Below are positions 14,484 to 20,813 of a stretch of DNA of 20,813 nucleotides, piece after piece (positions within the stretch are counted from its first letter, which is position 1; every line of letters begins with the position of its first letter). The notes under the pieces were generated by a model. It saw only the letters and a list, made by a program, of their open reading frames with translations, did not search any database and was not told the DNA's origin. Both the position numbers and the translations under genes were made by a program. Source of the stretch: JBGPYM01 sp041493205 (GTDB taxonomy: Bacteria; Bacteroidota; Ignavibacteria; UBA10030; UBA6906). Location of the stretch: assembly GCA_041493205.1 (NCBI GenBank), contig JBGPYM010000022.1:1-20813 (forward strand), given 5' to 3'.

Positions 14484-16894
14484 TGCCCGGGCTCCAGGAG
14501 CAGCCGTTCCGCGCCGTCCAACGCGCGGGTCGTGAAGCTGGAGACCCGGTATCCGCCGTTAAGCCACAGACGGGTCTGGTCATCATAGTGGCGGTGAAAT
14601 GCCTGTCCCGACTGGCCCGAGGGGAGAACGGACCGGATCGCCCCGTCTCCCGCAAGGTCGAAGATCTGACGGAACGAAGGTCCGACGGTCACTCCAAACG
14701 GCTCATTCAGACTGTATTCGCAGCTCATGAGCGCCGTTGGCCCCCCGCCCGCCGGAAATGGTCCGATGTTGAAAATCCGGTCGAGCGGCTTTCTCCGGCC
14801 GAAGGGATGCCGCAACTCCACGGTGTGCAGATCTCCCCAGCGCCACATCCTGTTGTCACTCCCCAGCCGCCGGTCCAGTTCGCCCACCGCCTCGCGCAGG
14901 CTCTTCCGAATGATATCGTCACGCGTCTCCGTACCCGGCGACGCAATGTCATCGAACCATGATGACGTACCCTCCCGGACCAATTGTGCCATTACGCGGA
15001 GGGGGATATTGGAAAGCGTCATCCAGTCATGCAGCAAATCCTCCCCCATTTCGTCGCCAAAAGTGTTGTGGAAGAGACGGATCAGGAACACCTGGAAGAT
15101 GGTCGTCGCAAGGTCGTCGCGGCTGAACTGAAAGTTCCAGTTCCGGAAATATTCGTAGACCCGTTCGCCGCCGGGGAACGCCGCCGCGCTGTCGCCGCAT
15201 GCGTGCATGATGTACGGCACAAGCTCGCGGGCATAGTACGAGTACGTGTCGTTCTGCAGCCATTCGAAGTCCTGCATTGAAAACACGTCTTCCTTTCTGC
15301 CGAGGACTGCGTTCAAACGCTGGATGCGCGACGCCGGTTCCCACAGATCGGAGATGTGGTACGGATACGTGTTGTCCACGATCTTGTTGTTGGCCGTCGC
15401 GATGAACCCCTCCGGTGGATTGAGCCGGTGCGGAAGTTTCGCGAACGGAACGAACCCCCGCCATTCGACAGCGGGGTCCCAGCCGGGAAGGGGCAGGAGA
15501 GAGCTCCGGCCGGACCGGATCGGAATTTTTGCGCCGCACCAGTAGCCGATGGTGCCGCCGGAATCGCCGTAAACAAAATTCTGCCCCGGCACCGCGAATT
15601 CCCGGACACCGGCGACGAACTCTTTCCAGTTCTGCGCCCGGTCGATCCGCAGAAATGCCCCGAACTGGTCATCGATCTCGTTGCCGGTCCAGCGCATGCT
15701 GACCGCGTACGCCGGGCGTGCATGGTGTGCAGGCGTCACGACGTCCGAAATCAGCGGCCCATGATGCGTAAGACGGATGGTGAGCGGCCGGACAGAGTCC
15801 CCCCGGACGCTGATTTCTTCGTTGATCGTGCGGACCGGCCGCCAGTGTCCATCGTAGAGGTAGGTCGTTCCGGAAAGGGAATCCAGCCATTCGGCGTAAA
15901 AGTCCGCATCATCGGCCATGACGTTTGTGATGCCCCACGCAATCCGCGCATTCCGTCCCGCAACCACCGCGGGAACGCCGGCGAGAGACATGCCGCGCAC
16001 GTTGATCCCCGGCGCAAGCATCTGCATCTCATACCAGCGCGAAGGAGACTCAAGGCGGAGATGGGTGTCATTGGCAAGCAGGACCGCACCGGTTGCGGAG
16101 CGGGACGGGGCGATCACCCATGCATTGCTCCCGCCGCTGATCGAGGCAGACGCAAACGCGGCGCCGAAATCGCGCGCGGCGTGCATGTAGTCCCGGCCGA
16201 GCGACGCGTACGAGCGCCAGTCCGCGGCCGGCACCGTGGGCGGAACTTCCGCCGGGAAACCCGGCATGATCTCCAGCGCCGCCATAAGGCCCACCCGCTC
16301 GGCGATCATCCCGTAGGTGACGTCGGTCCACCAGGAGAGATTGAGCTCCCAGGCCATCAAACGCCCGATCACGATGCTGTGCAGCGGCGTCCACGGCTCC
16401 GGCTGGTAGTTCAGGAGATCGAATTCCGCCGGAAGCCGGCCATGCGCCCCCGCGATGAAGGCGTTCACACCGTCCGCATACCACTGCAATCGCTCCAGCG
16501 ACGCGGCATCGATGGCGCCGGCAATCGCTTCTGCGCTCCGCCGGATTCCCACGATCCGGAACATTTTGTCGAAAGGGAGTGTGGCCGCGCCAAAGAGCTC
16601 CGAAAGCCGCCCCTCACCCGCACGGCGCTCCAGGTCCATCTGCCACAGCCTGTCCTGCGCATGAACGAAGCCTGTTGCAACCATGAGGTCGTGCTCGTTC
16701 TGGGCCTCAATCGAAGGGACACCGTACCCGTCGCGTATGACGGTAACGGTGTGCTGCAACCCGCTGACGCGCAGAGAGCCGGAGGTGACGGGGAAGGACT
16801 TACGTATCTGATAGCGGAAAAAGAGGGCGCCTGCGGCGAGGAGAACAACAAGCACCGCTGCGGCGCCGGCAAGGAGGCGTGAACGTCTGGTCAT
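14480..16894 (-). CDS. Penicillin acylase family Ntn hydrolase, membrane-anchored
   Basis: An 804-residue precursor of the penicillin acylase family, which self-cleaves to expose an N-terminal serine and hydrolyses amides such as penicillins or acyl-homoserine lactones. The expected nucleophile is S256 in G-G-S-N-A-W, preceded by an alpha-chain that has the family motif D-R-L-W-Q-M-D-L-E-R-R near 81-91. In the beta-chain, W-G-D-L-H-T-V-E-L-R-H-P-F-G near the C-terminus is also conserved. Residues 7-27 are one hydrophobic helix after arginines and lack a clear cleavage site, so the enzyme is probably anchored with the catalytic part in the periplasm. The ATG at 16894 lacks a nearby Shine-Dalgarno sequence and follows a perfect inverted repeat. 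Substrate cannot be told. Confidence 0.92.
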   Translation of the reverse strand: MTRRSRLLAGAAAVLVVLLAAGALFFRYQIRKSFPVTSGSLRVSGLQHTVTVIRDGYGVPSIEAQNEHDLMVATGFVHAQDRLWQMDLERRAGEGRLSELFGAATLPFDKMFRIVGIRRSAEAIAGAIDAASLERLQWYADGVNAFIAGAHGRLPAEFDLLNYQPEPWTPLHSIVIGRLMAWELNLSWWTDVTYGMIAERVGLMAALEIMPGFPAEVPPTVPAADWRSYASLGRDYMHAARDFGAAFASASISGGSNAWVIAPSRSATGAVLLANDTHLRLESPSRWYEMQMLAPGINVRGMSLAGVPAVVAGRNARIAWGITNVMADDADFYAEWLDSLSGTTYLYDGHWRPVRTINEEISVRGDSVRPLTIRLTHHGPLISDVVTPAHHARPAYAVSMRWTGNEIDDQFGAFLRIDRAQNWKEFVAGVREFAVPGQNFVYGDSGGTIGYWCGAKIPIRSGRSSLLPLPGWDPAVEWRGFVPFAKLPHRLNPPEGFIATANNKIVDNTYPYHISDLWEPASRIQRLNAVLGRKEDVFSMQDFEWLQNDTYSYYARELVPYIMHACGDSAAAFPGGERVYEYFRNWNFQFSRDDLATTIFQVFLIRLFHNTFGDEMGEDLLHDWMTLSNIPLRVMAQLVREGTSSWFDDIASPGTETRDDIIRKSLREAVGELDRRLGSDNRMWRWGDLHTVELRHPFGRRKPLDRIFNIGPFPAGGGPTALMSCEYSLNEPFGVTVGPSFRQIFDLAGDGAIRSVLPSGQSGQAFHRHYDDQTRLWLNGGYRVSSFTTRALDGAERLLLEPGQ

Positions 16895-16901
16895 GAAATA
16901 C

Positions 16902-16927
16902 TGAAGTCCATCGGACGATGGACTTCA
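16902..16927 (-). repeat. Perfect 12-bp inverted repeat before the acylase gene
   Basis: Two perfect 12-base arms, 16902-16913 and 16916-16927, surround two central bases, so the RNA could form an 11-bp stem with a four-base loop. It lies seven bases before the acylase ATG and 37 bases after the stop of the outer-membrane protein gene. The bases after it on the minus strand (GTATTTC) are not a proper T-run. It may be a regulatory hairpin over the start, a weak terminator, or a protein-binding site. Confidence 0.7.
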
Positions 16928-16946
16928 ATATATCACTTGACCTCCT
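16925..16946 (-). promoter_or_regulatory. Consensus Shine-Dalgarno sequence facing a three-codon ORF
   Basis: On the minus strand AGGAGGT (16946 to 16940) stands three bases before a GTG, followed by ATA, TAT and a TGA stop whose three bases form the outer end of the first arm of the inverted repeat. The acylase ATG is over 40 bases from this Shine-Dalgarno sequence, too far to use it directly unless the hairpin folds and brings it close. A leader mini-ORF, or bridging by the hairpin, is possible; chance is not excluded. Confidence 0.35.
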
Positions 16947-16964
16947 CTTACGCAACCGAGCGGA

Positions 16965-18395
16965 TCAGAACCGGTGCGTCAGCGTCATCATGAACGTATT
17001 CGCTCCAAGGCGCTCGTTGACGCGCGACGTTGAATTGTAATTGTACACAAACGTGTCCCACCAGCCGTGCGCGTAGGCAACGTCAATCATCGTGGATTCG
17101 CCGACGAGGATGCCGACACCCCCCGTGATGAATTTCTGGTCAAACGAGGTGGGGTCGCCCACATAGGGAGATTTATTGTACACGAATCCTCCGCGGAGCC
17201 TGAGACCGATGCCGTGGATATCATATTCCGCACCGCCCCGCAGGTTTGCAGTGGGCCGGAAGATGGTCTTGATGTCACGGTTGTTTGCCATGACATCTTG
17301 GTTCGCATTTTTGAACTCCAGCTCCGTCCAGTCGGTATACTCCACGTCGCCGGAGAGGACCAGGTCGCCGAAAATGACCGAGGCACCCGCGCCGAACACC
17401 CACGGCGTGAGGACGTCATATTGATTGGAGGAATTGATCGTCAGCGGAGAGCCGCTGGGCTGAATGTCCCCGTTGTCAAACCTGCTCTGTGCCGTCGTCC
17501 CGAACGTCTCTCGAATCGTAAACTGCGTGGGCCCCTTCACCGTCACGCCGACACGGAACCGGCTTGGCTCGCGGTACATCAGACCGAATTTTGCCGTCCA
17601 TCCGGCGATGTCGCTTTCGACGAAATCGTCGAGCGTCAGCGATGCGAAGTCGAAGGGAAACGCTGTATAGACGTTCCGGTTGTCGGCCTCCGTGTAGTTC
17701 CTGTCATACCGGTACGATCCCGACAGGTAGGTCAGCGTGAGCCCCGCGGAGAAGTTCTTCGCCACATCGAAGGCACCGCCGATCGACCAGTTATTGAGCC
17801 CGCCTCCTTCTACAACCTTGCCGCTCTGCGTCAACCGGTCCTTGATGGGGCTGACGAATCTTCCCGTGACCGAGTCCAGATTGGCGAGATAGAGCTGGTA
17901 CGCAATGTTGTTTGCGAGGTCGGACGGATAGAACGAACCATCGGGCGCAAAGGTCTGCAGGATCGAGCTGTTTGCGTTAAACCCCGAGAAGGACACGCCG
18001 CTCGCAAACGAGCTCTGCCGATGGAACCCGAAGGCAAGGACTGCGCTTCCCCTCCGTACCGGCAGCGGGTGGACAATGCCCAGGGTGTTCAGGTTGGTCG
18101 CGTTGGAGTTGTAATCCTGCTGGCTCGAGAAAAATGTGCTGGTGTTCCGGTTGGCGTTATACGAGAGGCCGGCCGAGAACTCGCCATACTCCGCCTGCGC
18201 AAGGCCCGCAGGATTCCAGAACAGCGCGCTGTAGTCCGATGCGATCCCTGTATAGGCGCCGCCCATCCCTATCGCGCGGGCGCCGACACCAAGCCCGGGC
18301 GTCGCGAACCGCAGTGCATCCTCGGGAAACTGGGCGTTCGCCCCCGTGGCGGCAAGCGCCACGACAACTACTGCCAACACTATTGAACGTTTCAT
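16965..18395 (-). CDS. OMPP1/FadL-type outer-membrane transport protein
   Basis: A 476-residue outer-membrane beta-barrel. It begins with a signal peptide (MKRSIVLAVVVVALAATGANA), then the family hallmark G-A-R-A-I-G-M-G-G-A-Y-T-G and S-A-L-F-W-N-P-A-G-L-A, typical of FadL/TodX hydrophobic-compound channels and of PorV-like proteins in Bacteroidota. Alternating strands with aromatic residues run to the C-terminal T-L-T-H-R-F, a barrel-insertion signal ending in phenylalanine. I chose the ATG at 18395; the open frame reaches back to a TTG at 18422, but that adds nine polar residues before the signal peptide. GGAACGA lies a few bases upstream. It follows the lipoprotein gene by 48 bases, so the two are probably cotranscribed. 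The ligand is unknown. Confidence 0.88.
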   Translation of the reverse strand: MKRSIVLAVVVVALAATGANAQFPEDALRFATPGLGVGARAIGMGGAYTGIASDYSALFWNPAGLAQAEYGEFSAGLSYNANRNTSTFFSSQQDYNSNATNLNTLGIVHPLPVRRGSAVLAFGFHRQSSFASGVSFSGFNANSSILQTFAPDGSFYPSDLANNIAYQLYLANLDSVTGRFVSPIKDRLTQSGKVVEGGGLNNWSIGGAFDVAKNFSAGLTLTYLSGSYRYDRNYTEADNRNVYTAFPFDFASLTLDDFVESDIAGWTAKFGLMYREPSRFRVGVTVKGPTQFTIRETFGTTAQSRFDNGDIQPSGSPLTINSSNQYDVLTPWVFGAGASVIFGDLVLSGDVEYTDWTELEFKNANQDVMANNRDIKTIFRPTANLRGGAEYDIHGIGLRLRGGFVYNKSPYVGDPTSFDQKFITGGVGILVGESTMIDVAYAHGWWDTFVYNYNSTSRVNERLGANTFMMTLTHRF

Positions 18396-18443
18396 GGTCG
18401 TTCCGTTTTCGATGCTGTTCAAACGCAGTGCGTCCCGCTGCGC

Positions 18444-19340
18444 TTACCTCCTGTTGCCGCCCCGCGAGCCTGAACCTTCGTTCCCGCCGCGGTTTTCACC
18501 TCCACGATTCCCTCCTGAAGGCGCCGGCTGGTTTGAAGGAGGCGGTGCAGGAGGAGGAGACGGCGGTGGCGTGTATGCTGGACGTTCCGTGGTTCTGCTC
18601 TCGCCGGATGATCTCCGGCCCGCGTCGGGGGCCGGGGCGGGGGGCGGCGTTTCCGGCTTCGGACGTGAGCCGCCCTGTGTCGTTCCTGATTTATCTGCCG
18701 GCGGGACAGCAGTAGGAGGCGCGCGCCGCTCGCCTGACGCACCACGCCGACCCGTGTTCACACCTGCCTGTCCCCGGGTCGGTACAGGCGTGCCAGCCGT
18801 CGTGCCGGTCTTGTCCGAACGCGCTCCTACCGGGAGCGGGACATAGGCCGGTACCGTCCGGCTATTGTCAGCGCCTCCACGCGTCGTTCCGTACGTCCGG
18901 TTGGTACCAATCCTTCGTGTCGTGTTCGGCATAGACGCCCGTCCGGCAAGGTATCCTCCTCCTCCCCGGAAATAATGGCCCGGGTAGGCATACCACGGTG
19001 CGATCCCCGCGTACCACGGGAAGAACGGATCGTAGTACCACGGGTAGCCGAAGCCGGACCACCGGTAGCCGTGCCCGTACATCGGAGAATCCCAGGTATA
19101 ATCGTACCCTATGCCGATCGAGGTGCCATACGACTCGTCATAAAACCTCTGGCGGGCCTCTGCATATTCATCTTCACTTACCGAATCAGCCACAACGTCG
19201 GAGTCCTGATAGTTGTCCGATGAGTATCCCGGTTCGTGCGGATCGCGGAATGAGCCGAGCTGCGTGTAGCACCCGGACAGGGAAAGGAGGAGCGTTGCAC
19301 CTCCGACGATGGCCAGAATGCCAAACCCCTGTTTTACCAT
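18444..19340 (-). CDS. Low-complexity lipoprotein, hypothetical
   Basis: A 298-residue predicted lipoprotein without a family I can name. A signal peptide ends in the lipobox L-S-G-C with lipidated C24, so it should be membrane-anchored. Residues about 40-70 are acidic, then a Tyr/Trp/Gly/Pro-rich stretch (about 75-130) with repeated W-Y, F-x-P-W-Y and G-Y motifs suggests an aromatic-sticky, surface-exposed region. From about 150 to the end it is Thr/Arg/Gly/Pro-rich and disordered, ending in R-G-G-N-R type repeats. GAGAGGA lies six bases before the ATG. It precedes the FadL-type gene, so it could be an accessory to it, but this is only context. Low complexity makes homology searches unreliable. 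Confidence 0.7.
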   Translation of the reverse strand: MVKQGFGILAIVGGATLLLSLSGCYTQLGSFRDPHEPGYSSDNYQDSDVVADSVSEDEYAEARQRFYDESYGTSIGIGYDYTWDSPMYGHGYRWSGFGYPWYYDPFFPWYAGIAPWYAYPGHYFRGGGGYLAGRASMPNTTRRIGTNRTYGTTRGGADNSRTVPAYVPLPVGARSDKTGTTAGTPVPTRGQAGVNTGRRGASGERRAPPTAVPPADKSGTTQGGSRPKPETPPPAPAPDAGRRSSGESRTTERPAYTPPPSPPPAPPPSNQPAPSGGNRGGENRGGNEGSGSRGGNRR

Positions 19341-19528
19341 GACAGTCCTCTCAGAAAGATTTTTCAGGCAGGCATGCGTATCTGAATGAGGTACAACTAC
19401 GGTGCCAGCAAAAGGCCCCTAAATCGTTATGCCGGAGGAGCTTGCCGGTGCAAAGTGTGCAGATTTGTGGACAGAGGGCGGCAGACCGTTCATTTATCAG
19501 AACATCCCTCCCCCCGGAAGGGACATCG
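19341..19528. other. 188-base intergenic region upstream of the lipoprotein gene
   Basis: This gap follows the stop of the barrel gene and precedes the lipoprotein start on the minus strand. A G/C-rich interrupted repeat near 19503-19522 (TCCCTCC with GGAAGGGA) could form a short hairpin but has no T-run after it. One weak promoter-like pair (TTGCAC then CATAAC, 16 bases apart on the minus strand, roughly 19455 to 19425) is the best I see. No RNA gene or small ORF is convincing. Confidence 0.35.
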
Positions 19529-20293
19529 TCAAAATGGCCTCGAAAACTCGATCCGGACCGTGCGGTTGGCGACATCAACGTCTTCGGCGTTCCGGGCAAG
19601 GTCCTTAAAATTCACCCCGAGGGTCACGCCGCCGCCGAGTGAAATCTTGAGGGCCGCATTGAGATACCCCTTCCCGCGCCCGATCGCATTGCCGTCATTG
19701 TCGTTCAATCCAAGATTGTATTCCGCCATCAGGGAAACCACCGGCCCGATGGTCTTCTCGATCCCTGCAAACACGTTCGGATCTCTGTCGCCGTCCGCCC
19801 GTTCGAGAGAGTAGTTCACACCGCAATGCAGGCTCAGAAAGCCGAGGGTCGCGTAGTTTTTGCTGATGACCGCATAGAACCCGGGCGATTTTATCGCATA
19901 GCGATTCAGACTTTTGATGTAGCCGTCCTTTCCCTGGGAATCGAATCCCAGGGCGAGGGCAGGGAAGAGAAAGCCCTCCTCGAGCAGCCGGATTTTCACG
20001 TTCACACCGGGCAGATCATTCATCACCGGCGGCTCTCCCCCGATGAGCTTTGATCCTCCGTACGACAGGCCCAGGCTCAGTCGGTCGAGCACGCCCACAG
20101 TGAAGCCCGCGAGGACCCCGCCTGACTGATAGAAGTCGATGTCCACTGCGAAGCTTCCCCGGTCGACCATCCCTGCAATGGGTATGTCGATGAGATACCG
20201 GGGCTCAAGCTTTGCGGAAGAACCTGCCGACCCCTGCGCGTTCGCCGCGACTCCCGCACAGAAAAGGAGGATGCCTGTCAGGACAACCTTCAT
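19529..20293 (-). CDS. Outer-membrane beta-barrel protein, hypothetical
   Basis: A 254-residue protein with signal peptide MKVVLTGILLFCAGVAANAQ, then alternating short strands with glycines (G-V-L-A-G-F-T-V-G-V-L-D-R-L-S-L-G-L-S-Y-G-G) and a C-terminal R-I-E-F-S-R-P-F, all consistent with a small outer-membrane barrel. It resembles YjbH-type barrel domains but I am not certain of the family. I chose the ATG at 20293, because the open frame upstream to 20485 is basic, unlike a signal sequence, and overlaps the amidohydrolase gene. AGAGAAG precedes the start. It lies 22 bases after the amidohydrolase stop, likely in one operon. Its role is unknown; channel or structural functions are equally possible. 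Confidence 0.75.
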   Translation of the reverse strand: MKVVLTGILLFCAGVAANAQGSAGSSAKLEPRYLIDIPIAGMVDRGSFAVDIDFYQSGGVLAGFTVGVLDRLSLGLSYGGSKLIGGEPPVMNDLPGVNVKIRLLEEGFLFPALALGFDSQGKDGYIKSLNRYAIKSPGFYAVISKNYATLGFLSLHCGVNYSLERADGDRDPNVFAGIEKTIGPVVSLMAEYNLGLNDNDGNAIGRGKGYLNAALKISLGGGVTLGVNFKDLARNAEDVDVANRTVRIEFSRPF

Positions 20294-20315
20294 TCTTCTC
20301 TGTTCTCTCTTCTCT

Positions 20316-20813
20316 TTAATAGTCGTCCTCCCCGAACACTTTTTTAACGGTCCGGGAGAGCTCCGGAAGCTTTGCAGGACGTTCTTCCTGGGGAGGCGCC
20401 GCCGGGGCTTCGAGATTTGCATGTCCTGCGGGCTGGATCTGCCCCGGTACGGATGCCTCCTCTTCACCGTGGAGGTACCGCTCATGGGCGAGAGGAATGA
20501 TCGTGGCCACTCTGTCGGAAGGCGCTGCCGCCGGGTCTCCCGGGAGGGCGTGCAATTTCTCCTGAACGGACCGGCTCATCCGGCGCAATTCATGCACATC
20601 GATCCGTGCCGGCTGCCCGTTGCGGACACGGAAGACGCCATCGACCATTACATCCATCAGCGCCCCGGCGCTGAAGTGATCCACGAGTGCATCTGCGAGT
20701 TCGCCGGCCGTTGATTTTCCGCCAAGCGCCGGGAGGCGTATATCGTCAATCGCGAACATGAGGAGATCGGCTATTTTCCCTATTTCGAGCGACCCGGTCT
20801 GATGTCCGCAGCC
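20316..20813 (-). CDS. Amidohydrolase-superfamily enzyme, C-terminal part (5' end cut by window edge)
   Basis: The frame stays open from the window edge to the stop at 20316, giving 165 residues. The visible part starts with G-S-L-E-I-G-K-I-A-D-L-L-M-F, the typical C-terminal 'G-x-L-E-x-G-K-x-A-D-L' strand of metal-dependent amidohydrolases such as SAH/MTA deaminases, guanine deaminases and formimidoylglutamate deiminases, followed by V-M-V-D-G near the end of the beta sandwich. The metal-binding N-terminal motifs lie outside the window, so the substrate cannot be set. A Pro/Ala-rich tail of about 90 residues after the domain end is unusually long. The first methionine in the frame (20759) is internal, not the start. 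Confidence 0.8.
   Translation of the reverse strand, partial: GCGHQTGSLEIGKIADLLMFAIDDIRLPALGGKSTAGELADALVDHFSAGALMDVMVDGVFRVRNGQPARIDVHELRRMSRSVQEKLHALPGDPAAAPSDRVATIIPLAHERYLHGEEEASVPGQIQPAGHANLEAPAAPPQEERPAKLPELSRTVKKVFGEDDY

Noticed and set aside
15356..16882. 508-residue plus-strand open frame
   Set aside because: It is antisense to the penicillin acylase gene and consists of low-information Arg/Pro-rich residues.
17067..18386. 439-residue plus-strand open frame
   Set aside because: It is antisense to the FadL-type gene, with no motif and no start signal.
18346..18846. 166-residue plus-strand frame rich in Gly and Pro
   Set aside because: It is the complement of the low-complexity lipoprotein tail; its composition is explained by that gene.
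20294..20485. 64-residue basic extension of the small barrel protein
   Set aside because: It overlaps the amidohydrolase gene and precedes a clear signal peptide, so the ATG at 20293 is the better start.
1..20813. tRNA, rRNA, CRISPR, insertion sequence or phage integration site
   Set aside because: No cloverleaf, repeat-spacer array, transposase, terminal repeat or integrase was recognised on either strand; a covariance-model scan would be decisive for small RNAs.

Overview
The window is an ordinary, gene-dense bacterial chromosome segment, estimated by eye at about 58-60% G+C. Nearly all of it is coding, with short gaps and many ATGA stop/start overlaps. I recognise 19 protein-coding genes, two of them cut by the window edges, and no rRNA, tRNA, CRISPR array, insertion sequence or phage gene. 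Outer-membrane barrels ending in phenylalanine, a lipobox lipoprotein, an OMPP1/FadL-type protein and a DUF2147 protein show a Gram-negative cell. The FadL-type protein and the HU variant look most like the Bacteroidota/Chlorobiota/Ignavibacteria (FCB) side. That placement is inference and is not proven by any single marker here.

Left block, minus strand, 1-3563: a five-gene operon reading leftwards. It runs PAP2-family phosphatase, DUF2147 secreted protein, NAD(P)-binding oxidoreductase, DUF5700-like zinc peptidase, then a DinB-like protein that leaves the window. Successive genes overlap or lie within about 55 bases. It diverges from a plus-strand DinG-type iron-sulfur helicase (3649-5646) across an 85-base gap holding a perfect 7-bp inverted repeat.

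Middle, plus strand, 3649-12214: the helicase is followed by a bulged-stem T-tract terminator. An AT-rich regulatory region with a 17-base palindrome then leads into a single-gene HU unit with its own strong terminator. Next is a tight five-gene unit: membrane hybrid histidine kinase (GAF-PAS-HisKA-HATPase-REC), RodZ-like morphogenesis protein, NAD-dependent DNA ligase LigA, a small protein resembling a glycosyltransferase N-domain, and a STAS-domain antagonist.

Right block, minus strand, 12274-20813: this block converges on the previous unit. In transcription order it holds the tail of an amidohydrolase, a small outer-membrane barrel, a lipoprotein, an OMPP1/FadL-type barrel, a membrane-anchored penicillin-acylase-family Ntn hydrolase, a class III-type sirtuin and pyruvate kinase. 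The last three are joined by ATGA overlaps. A perfect 12-bp inverted repeat (26 bases in all) sits just ahead of the acylase start, next to a consensus Shine-Dalgarno sequence that faces a three-codon reading frame.

I did not find a clearly new multi-gene system. The most unusual signals are the palindrome and mini-ORF before the acylase gene, the pyruvate kinase-sirtuin-acylase coupling, the orphan glycosyltransferase-like half-domain paired with a STAS protein, the palindrome at the HU promoter, and a probable leaderless start for the hybrid kinase.
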